Both the position numbers and the translations under genes were made by a program. Under the pieces are notes generated by a model. It did no database searches. It was not told the DNA's origin and worked only from the letters and a program-made list of their open reading frames with translations. This document shows, piece by piece, positions 1-7,760 of a stretch of 23,576 bases of DNA. Origin of the DNA: Acanthamoeba lenticulata (Eukaryota; Discosea; Longamoebia; Acanthamoebidae); contig NAVB01000254.1 of NCBI GenBank assembly GCA_002179805.1, forward strand, positions 1 to 23,576, in the 5' to 3' direction. Each line of letters opens with the position of its first letter. Position 1 is the stretch's first letter.

Positions 1-221
1 ATATGCATAATAAGCATGTAATATTATCTTCACTTACGTAAAAATGCTTGTATTATCAGTTTAATGTGGTTAAAATGCTTTTATATAAATCAAATGGAGG
101 TTTATTGCCTTATTGTTAATTTTGATTCCATATTATTTCACCAGTCATTTTTGACCTCTCATTTCAAATGAGCCCATGTTCTATGTGTGCAGCCAGAAAT
201 GTTGTTGGTATTTCAACAAGG
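1..221. other. AT-rich gene-free left edge
   Basis: This stretch is strikingly AT-rich next to the GC-rich remainder of the window and carries stops in all frames that I read. A short word AAAATGCTT occurs twice (about 42-51 and 71-80). The retroelement homology on the minus strand fades out near position 222, so this may be old flank, an insertion into the element or very decayed element sequence. No gene is visible. Confidence 0.6.
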
Positions 222-1052
222 TCAACACACCTCGCTGCAAGGCACTAGTCCCTTCCTGATGATTGCCCATATCACTTTGCCTTGAAGGCAGGCAACACAC
301 TGTGAAAGCATACTGGCTCCATGAATCATGTGGCCAAAGTGGACATGAGCTTCATCTATCATGAGCACTTCTTTTAGTTTATTGATGGTCATGGCAGGCT
401 TGTCAAGGCTCACCTGTGCAGCAGTTTTGTTTTTGTTGATCCCAGATTTAAGGTGGTATGCCCAATGTGTAGTGCTTGTCATCTTACTCAACATGAAATG
501 GCTGAGAAGAAGAGGCTGCTGGTGATGTTCATGTAAACAAAGAAGCCATGCTCATTGCCCTTGAAGCTGTGGCTAAGAAGATTTTGGCCAAGCTTCAGCA
601 TGTAGAGCACATTGGGGAAGACAAAGTCCTGCTCATGCCCATTGAGCTACCCATGTTGAGGGCTGAGATGACTTGGCAACAAACACTTGCTCTTTTGAGT
701 CTTGGTGGTGAAAGTGTTGTTTGGGTGGAGTGCAGGCTTGGGTTGGCTCTGGATGTTGTTGATTGTGCAGGTTGGTATTGTGACCCATGAAGGGAAGGAG
801 AAAAGGGTGTAGAGAGTGTAGAAGGATGGCAAGTGTACACTCATCAGCAGGTGGTCCTGTCTTCAGACTGGTTGTTGTTGGTGTGGGGATGCCTGTTGGC
901 AACAGTTTCAGGTGGGGAAGAGGTCATGGCTCGTGTCCTGTGATGATGCTCCACACACCTTGGATTGTGCACTTGGATCAAAACCATCTGTCCTAGCTGT
1001 CAAAGTTGCGACCGTCCTGGAGGATGATGAGTTTGCCGTAGCATTCACTCAT
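222..1052 (-). pseudogene. Degenerate Ty1/copia gag-pol remnant
   Basis: Read on the minus strand, this is a broken retrotransposon polyprotein. At 1052-925 a start codon is followed by a copia-gag-like N-terminus: a KLIIL core, then DGRNFDS, and WSIITGHEP, which fits the family pattern of L-DG-NF-W and W-I-TG-E. It is interrupted by a TAG, an internal TGA and another TGA after the GHEP segment. At about 626-510 another frame gives VFPNVLYMLKLGQNLLS, which matches the segment after the protease of copia polyproteins. At 430-222 a third piece has AHVHFGHMIHGASM and C-x-x-C-LQGK, resembling the GAG-pre-integrase H/C motif. The spacing between the pieces is much too short for an intact element, so internal deletions have occurred. 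No integrase core or reverse transcriptase is visible before the window edge. It is surely non-functional as it stands. Confidence 0.72.
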
Positions 1053-1111
1053 GGTTGAAGTGGTAGTTGGTGTCAATGAATTGTCATGTATGCTCAGTAG
1101 TGGCGTGACGA

Positions 1112-1124
1112 TGGGCCCATAACC
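1112..1124 (-). other. Primer-binding site, internal initiator-tRNA type
   Basis: The minus strand reads GGTTATGGGCCCA immediately after the LTR end, with no spacer. This is complementary to the anticodon stem-loop part of eukaryotic initiator tRNA-Met (UGGGCCCAUAACC), not to a tRNA 3' end. Drosophila copia is known to prime from such an internal half-tRNA fragment. The 13-base match and its exact position at the LTR boundary make the assignment strong. Confidence 0.82.
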
Positions 1125-1414
1125 TGTTGGACGACCTGCTCACGGAGACAGTAGGCGGCAGTCGGGTGTGTGTGAAGTGTGGGTTTATTCGATGAAAAAT
1201 TGTTTAAAGACATTTTCCTCTTTTATGCGTGGAGAAGACGCAGCTGATTAGTCCGCGTCTCTCCGTTGAGGTTACACTTGCCACTGTTGTATAGGACCGT
1301 ACCGCCGATCCCATCACACCCGGCTCCCTCTAACCTGCACTTAAGAGTTCGTGGCTTGACCACAGGTGTGGTGGATGGCTGTTGCTGCATCTGTCCCGCC
1401 ACTCACCTCCAACA
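1125..1414 (-). mobile_element. LTR of a copia-type retrotransposon (5' LTR)
   Basis: This is a 290-bp long terminal repeat on the minus strand. It begins TGTTGGA (1414-1408) and ends TCCAACA (1131-1125), a perfect 7-bp inverted terminal pair of the TG...CA type. In the direction of transcription it contains a TATA-like CATAAAAG (about 1227-1220) and then an AATAAA polyadenylation signal (1189-1184), in the order expected for U3-R-U5. A copia-type primer-binding site and a gag remnant follow directly. The partner LTR is not in the window, so the target-site duplication (expected at 1415-1419 on this side) cannot be tested. Confidence 0.8.
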
Positions 1415-1552
1415 TTGGCCAGCACCTTGCTGGAGAGCTCGTGCTGCACAATGGGTCCACTCTCTTGACCCAAAACTTTCGCCATGAGATTGACTTCCCG
1501 ACCCACGTGCATTGTATTTCACAAAAGTCAACACCCCAAGCTTGTGGTGGGA

Positions 1553-4500
1553 TCAGAGGTTGATGGCCGTATCAAGATCATCTGGACCGATCTGCTGGTC
1601 GAAGAAGGCCACTACCTTTTCCATGGACGGCCGCTTGTCTGCCACCGCATGCCAGCACTTCTTCATCATCTTGCTGAAGTCTGGCGGGCAGTCATTGGGG
1701 AGCTGCGGGCGCTTGCCCTCGAGCACATCCATCGACACGCCCATGAAGTTGCGCCCGGCAAAGGGCTCCTTCCGCGTCACCACTTGCCACATGACGACGC
1801 CAAACGAGAATACGTCGGCCCGCTCGTCGTACTTCTCCCCTCGGATCACCTCTGGCGCCGTCCAGCACGGCGTGCCGCACCGCGTCATGGTCGCGTTCTC
1901 CTCCTTGATGCGCGCGAACCCAAAGTCGGCCACCTTCACGTTCCAGTTCTCGTCCACGAGCAGGTTCGACGGCTTCAGGTCTCGGTGCACGATCACCGGC
2001 TGCAGCGAGTGGAGGTAGTTGATCCCGAGCGCTGCTGACCGCAGCAGCCGCAGTTTCTGCTTCCAGGCCAGCTTGAGCGCGTTGTTGGCGAGGATGTCCT
2101 TGAGCGAGCCCTGCTTCATGAACTCGGTCACGATGCACAGGTTGGGCTTCTTGACGCATGCGCCGATGAAGAGCACGATGTTGGGGTGATGCAGCTCCGA
2201 CAAGAACGCCATCTCGGCGCGGAACTCGAGCATGCGCCGCTCGTCGAGCTTCTGCTTGATGAACCGCTTCACCGCCACATCGACCCCCTTCCACCGTCCG
2301 CGGAACACGACGCCGTAGGAGCCGAGGCCCACCTGCTTGCCCAGCTGGACCTCGCCAAAGTCAATGATCCAGCGGCAGAGGTTGGCCGACGTGAGGAAGG
2401 TGTCCTCCTTGAACATCATCCCCTCGCCCACCGCCGTCTGGAGCTCGCCGCCCTGGTTACTGCCGTCTTCGCTACTGCCGCTGCGGTCTTCTGTGCCGTC
2501 GGGAACTGGCTGACCTAGTTGATCGCCAGAGGTCGTCGACCGCGGGTTAGAGGACGATGACTCCGCGCCTCCGCCTTGGGCCACGCCGCCAAAGAAGCGG
2601 CCTTCGAGCCCGGGCACCTTGAGCTCGTACAGCTTGTCGGCACCGTTCGCCGCGTCGGGCATCTCGAATCGGCCCAGCGCAACGACGCGTCCTCTCTGCT
2701 GGTCGGTGGCCGCTTGCGTGGTGTCGGCTTCTCGCACCTTGTCGCGCACGGCGCGGCTCATGACAATCTGACCGCCGTGGGTCATGGCTGTGATGCGCGC
2801 CGCCGCGTTGACCACGGGCCCGATGTACTCCATGCGCCGCGTCATCGGATCGCGCACCATGCGCGGCGAGCCCACGTGCAGGCCCATGCGCACGCGCAAG
2901 CCCTTGAACACCACCCGGTCATCCGTGTCGCCCCACTCTTCCGCCGCGCCCGGGTGTTCGAGCAGCGCCTCGGGCCACTCGACCTGCAAGAGGGCGCGCT
3001 GCACGTCGGCGCACCAGGCCAGCGCGTCGGTGGCGTGCTGGAAGGCCATGCAGAAGGAGCCCTCGCCGCTGTTGCGGTCGCGCAGGAACACCACCTCGTA
3101 GCCGCGGTGCTTGGCCAGCGCCCCGCGCAGGGTCTCGTTGTGGAGCAGCGTGGCGTCGCGCATAGCCGCCGGGTTGAACTCCCAGAGCGAGGCGGCACGC
3201 GTGATGTCCGTGAACACGATCGTCACTTCGCCCTCGGGCGCTCGCACGGCGCCTGCTCCCGCCGCTGCGGCCGCGACAGCCGAGTGCTTAGATGAGCCGT
3301 TGGATGACGAAGAAGCCGACGACGAGTTGGTCGACGGCATGGTCCACGAGCTGTACAGCTGGTGCTGGCCCGCCTTATGATTGCCGCCGCCCGAGTGACC
3401 CGAGGACGACGACGTGCGCGAGGTGCCGCCGAGCGAGGTGGAATCGCCGTGCATGGCCGAGAGGCGGGTCATGATCTCGAGGAACGTCGGTCGGATCGTC
3501 GGGTCCGAGTGCCAGCAGCTCCGGATGAGGTCGTCATACTCGAGCGGTCGCAGGCCTTCGTTCTCTTCGGGCATCTTGGGCCGCAGGCCGTCGCGAATGA
3601 CCGCCACGGCGATGGCCGCAGGGCTGAGGCCGGCGTAGGGCTGGTCGCGCGTGAGCAGCTCCCACAGAATGATCCCGAACGAGTACACGTCCGCCAGAAT
3701 CCAGTCCACCTCCGGCGACTCGTTCAGCACCTCTGGCGCCGTCCAGTGCACGCTTCCAGCGTCGTCGCGTCCGCCGCCTTTGGCAACGTCCTCCTTGAAC
3801 TTGGTGAGGCCAAAGTCGGACACCTTGAGGTTCCACTTGTTGTCCAGCAGCAGGTTCAGCGACTTGAGGTCCCGGTGCACGATGCCCGACGAGTGCAGGA
3901 AGTGCATGCCCTTTGACCCCTGGTAGGCCATCTTGGCCTTAAGCACGAATGGAATCTCTGGAATGAGCTCGTTGTGTAGCAGATCGTAGAGGGAGCCGAG
4001 GGCCATGAACTCCATGACGATGCACATCTTGGGGGCCTTGGTGCAGGCGGCCATGAAGAGGACCACGTTGGGGTGGCGCAGGGCGGTCATGACGCGCACT
4101 TCGTCCTTGAAGCCCTTTTCCATGTCCTTGGTCACCCGGTCCGAGGCCATGACCTTGACGGCCACTTCGGTGCCCTTCCATGTGGCCTTGTGCACTTCGC
4201 CGTAGCCGCCAGAGCCAAGGTGCTCGCCCACCTCGAGCTCGTCGTAGGCGATCTCCCAGTCGTCGTGTTTCTGGCCCGTGCGTTTGATGACCCACACGAG
4301 GACGAGTATGAGCAATGCCAAAAGGCAGAACACGACCACGCCCGCCGGGATGATGGTGGCTGGAGACAACACGAGCGAGACAAAGATGCATGTGAGCAAA
4401 TAGTTTGACTCATGCTCGGTCTACAGCGATGGCAAACATGCGTACCGAGCAAGATCGTCGCCGTGTCGCTGGAGGACGAGCTCGTGAGCCTCTCGCAGTA

Positions 4501-7317
4501 CTGACCTTCGCGCCCATTGTTGCACACGCAGGCACCATTGTTGCAGGTGCCCGCGCCGGAGCATAAAAGACCTTCGTCGCTGATGCACGCCTGGTAGGCA
4601 CTCACCGGGGTGTCGCCGCAGGTAAAGTCTCGAAGCTGAAGCATGCCCTGGCGCCAGATGGAGTCCACCTCGGCACCGAGTACGAAGCCTTGCCTGGTGG
4701 CGATCTTGCGCGCGGTGCTGTCCGTCTGGCTCCAGTAGATAAAGTCGGCCAGCGCTGCGGCCCGAGAGCAGTCCTGCATGGTCTTTGAGCTGTAGATCAT
4801 CGAGCCAAAGGCCGCCAGCGGCCAGCTGTTCTCGCCCTCGGCTGGTGTGGTGTAGTATTCCAGCATCTCAGTAATGTGGCATTGACCGAGAACAAGGGAG
4901 AAAACCGCGTACTGAGGACGATGCCAGAGTAGTTCAGGCCATTCAAACCTCCGCTGGCGTAATCTTGAAAGGCGTTCAAGACGGTCTCGATGGTGGCATT
5001 GACCAATCGGCCGGCCTTGTTGTAAATCGTGGCCGCGGCCAGACTGCGCAACTGCGGGATTTCGTTTGGGCTGAGTCACTCGCGCAGCCACTTCCAAGAA
5101 GGGGGCAGTCCGCGGCGTACCAACAACACGTCGTGCATCTGCCAGAAGGCGAACGAGTAGGGCGTCTGCTGCATCAGCAGCCCCACGCCGCTGATCAACG
5201 CCGTGGACACGGTCCGGTTGGGCACCAGCTCTACGGGGAAGGTCGGCTGCAGCTGGACGCCGATGCGTTCCGCAAACTCGGGGACCATCTCCGAGAGCAT
5301 GGTGGTGAAGAGGTCGGTGTAGGCCGACTGGATGGCATGAATGGCAACGATGATGTCTTTGTCCGGTAACGCCGCGGCCACCTCGGCCGAGTTGAGGTCG
5401 CGGATGCGCTGGTCATTCCACTTGGTGATGTTGTTCAGGTAGATGGCCGAGATGGTCGCAAAGTCGAGCACGAGGGTCATCCCGTTCAGCTCGGGAATGT
5501 GGTATGCTGAGGCGCCACTCTTGGATGAGCATCAGAAAGCCCAAAGAAGAGTGGAACAAGATGGGGGAACGTACCCGGCACCAGGGCATACACCGTGGCT
5601 GGGAACAGGGCCACATCGGGCATGAGATCGTAGTAGGACTGTTCGAGGCCGTTCCCGGTGACGCCAAAGTCCTCCGAGTTGTTGACCAACATGTCTTTGG
5701 CCAGTAGCGACGTGGAGTCGTAAAACTTGGCTTTCTGCTGGCCCGAGCTCCAGGCCGTGGCCCAGCTCGGGTACACCGGTAGGGGCGATCCGATGCCGAT
5801 TAGGAATTGGAGCGAGAACGCCTCCTCCCCGTTGCAGATGACCGTCGAGAGAAGGTCGATCAGCCTCTTGCGAAGGCTGAGGTCAAGCGGAGCCACATTG
5901 AGCCGCTCCGCAGCGTTCGACACTCTGCACACACGGCCATGTCAATAAGGTCATCTTGGCCTGAAGAAGAAGAAGAAGAAGAAGAAGAAGAAGGACGCAC
6001 TCGTCGTTGGTGTGGATCCAAGCAATGAACTGAAGGAGCTCCTGAACGTTGGTGCAGTCCAACGTGGTGATATTTGCGCTGGTGGCAAAGAAGGTCATGT
6101 AGGCCAGCGGCCACGAGTCATCTCCGGGCGCGTCGTAGATGTCGACAGTGAAGTTGGCATGCGCGTATTCGTTTTGATAGTCGCTCATGGCCGACTGCAC
6201 ACTCGAAGTTGACGGGAAAACCAGCGAGCCGGCCTTATTGTACATGTTCATCCACGGGAAGCCCGAGTTGAGGACATCGGCGTAGTTGAGGAAGGTGATG
6301 CTATTGTTGTGGGCCGCGAGCCACTGCAGCCTGAGCGCGGTCGACGACCGGGCGTCCTCGCCATGGCCATTCCACGCCGCGGCGATGCCCGCCAGGGTGC
6401 CGTTGCCCGCCGCGAGGGCCGCGCGGAAGGGCTCGCTGAAGCTGGCCAGAGCCAGCTTGATCACCTCGGCGATGGTGAGTTGGTTGTCGTCGTGGTAGCC
6501 GACAAAAATGTCGGCGTTAGGCAGCTTGTCGGCAAGCCCCGAGTTGAGCTGGCGGATGCGGGTGTCGTTCCAGTTGGTGATCTGGCCACACCAGATCAAC
6601 CCGAGCACTTCCCGCGTAACAACCTAGGTTGTTCGGGTTAGAGCTGTTAGGTGTTTCCTCAGGTCTACCGTCGCCGTGAGAAGATGGAGCTAAAGCGGCG
6701 GTTACCAAGTGCGTCTCGATTGCGTTGAGGGCGGGGATGTTGTACGCCATGACCAACGCCTGCCCGGCCAGTGGGAACTGCACGAGCTGATCGCTGATGT
6801 CGGAGCTAATGCCACGATCAACACAAATAAAGTCCTGGGCAAACGGCGTTCACGTCCAGTGTCAGCTTTGCCTAATACGCTCATGAGCGAAAAATGGCCG
6901 TTCCGACTGCTGTACACCAAAAAAGGCAACAGTACGTACCACGTCGCCTTGGTTGTAGGCAGTGAGCGCAGAGAGAACGCCGCTGTTGTCGTAGCTCACG
7001 CTGTACGACAAGCCAAGGGCGTTAGTGGGGAACTTCTCCATCTCTCCCGTTTCTCTTGCGCAAAACTCGAGCGTACTTGACGTCATCACGGTAGTAGAGG
7101 TAGGACGCCGCCCACGAGGACAAGACCGACGCTGTGTTGGGGCTGCCTGCGCCATCGAGCTGCACTCCCCTCGTCGCGCCTGCTTCTGATTCAAGTCAGT
7201 ACCGCACCCTGGCTGCTCGCAAAAGGGCCAAGGGCCAGCGATGTCCGTACCACAAACGAAGAAGAGCGCCAGAAGCGTCGCGGTCAAGAGGAGTGTCCGG
7301 TGGAGCCGCGATAGCAT
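1553..7317 (-). CDS. PstS-like double-ectodomain receptor with kinase, cyclase and kinase domains
   Basis: This is a predicted single-pass receptor of about 1,698 residues. Exons on the minus strand: 7317-7251, 7179-7082, 7041-6940, 6834-6706, 6623-6001, 5924-5575, 5506-5121, 5051-4913, 4841-4446, 4359-1553. The second intron is the least certain. Order: signal peptide (1-23); PstS-like phosphate-binding-protein domain 1 (about 27-340, with GAGS near its start and TREVLGLIWCGQITNWND); PstS-like domain 2 (about 376-712, with NNITKWND); six-Cys EGF-like module (717-747); membrane segment (about 764-788); TKL kinase 1 (about 804-1062: GSGGYGEV, K832, HRDLK D927, DFG D945, APE); Ser-rich linker; class III cyclase (about 1140-1348: metal Asp D1148, N1281, R1285); TKL kinase 2 (about 1435-1690: GLGSYGVV, K1461, HRDLK D1557, DFG D1575). 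Both kinases keep all catalytic motifs. The cyclase has Glu (E1196) where the second metal Asp is usual. By inference it couples an extracellular ligand to phosphorylation and cyclic-nucleotide production; the ligand is unknown. Confidence 0.88.
5963..5993. repeat. (GAA)n microsatellite inside a receptor-gene intron
   Basis: About ten GAA units lie within the intron at 6000-5925 of the minus-strand receptor gene. Transcribed, they form a (CUU)n pyrimidine run. Frame continuity selects the acceptor ending at 5925 over the CAG directly after the repeat, which would lead to a stop. Confidence 0.85.
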
Positions 7318-7760
7318 CGTCTCGCAAGGATGAGGAGGACAGGAGAGGGGTGGTGTGCGGGTAGGCAGCGAGAGAGACAGTGGAATGACTGATGGCGCCA
7401 AGGTCCTGGAAGGAGGTGATAGTGGGTCCGGTTCGGATCGGATACCAGTTTGACGGCAACTGCCGAAAAAGTCTGATTGGCGGACCGGCTCTCCGGGCCG
7501 GAAACTCCTGGCCAAGAAATAGTTCACACAACATCTTTTCGGCGACCAAGGTGTAGCCAGCCACAAGAAGCCAACATGCAACGCACACGTGAGCCCTACC
7601 CCAACCGTGGGGCTGCCGCGGTCAGCCCGGTCCCGCGGAGAGGGAGTTCGGTGACTACAAGTGGCGGATGGTGGTGTCCGAGGGGAGAGAGACGGTGATT
7701 AGGCTGTTTATGTGTGTGTGTGTGTTCTGGCTCTCGCGATCGGCCACCAGCTCATCATCT
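7318..7760. promoter_or_regulatory. Spacer holding the receptor promoter and reductase 3' end
   Basis: These 443 bases separate the stop codon of the fumarate reductase gene (7761) from the start codon of the receptor gene (7317), both on the minus strand. The stretch should hold the reductase 3' UTR and the receptor promoter. A (TG)n run lies at 7711-7725. I see no clear TATA box and no convincing coding sequence. Confidence 0.5.
7711..7725. repeat. (TG)n microsatellite
   Basis: A run of seven TG units lies in the spacer just downstream of the reductase stop codon. It is low-complexity sequence with no assignable function. Confidence 0.8.

Noticed and set aside
548..790. Plus-strand 80-codon open frame
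   Set aside because: It is the reverse strand of the copia-type remnant, which carries the recognisable post-protease motif on the minus strand.
4360..4399. Start codon at 4399 as the beginning of a kinase-only protein
   Set aside because: The codons before ATIIPAG lie inside an intron. Splicing 4446 to 4359 restores the EGF-to-membrane-segment continuity of one long receptor.
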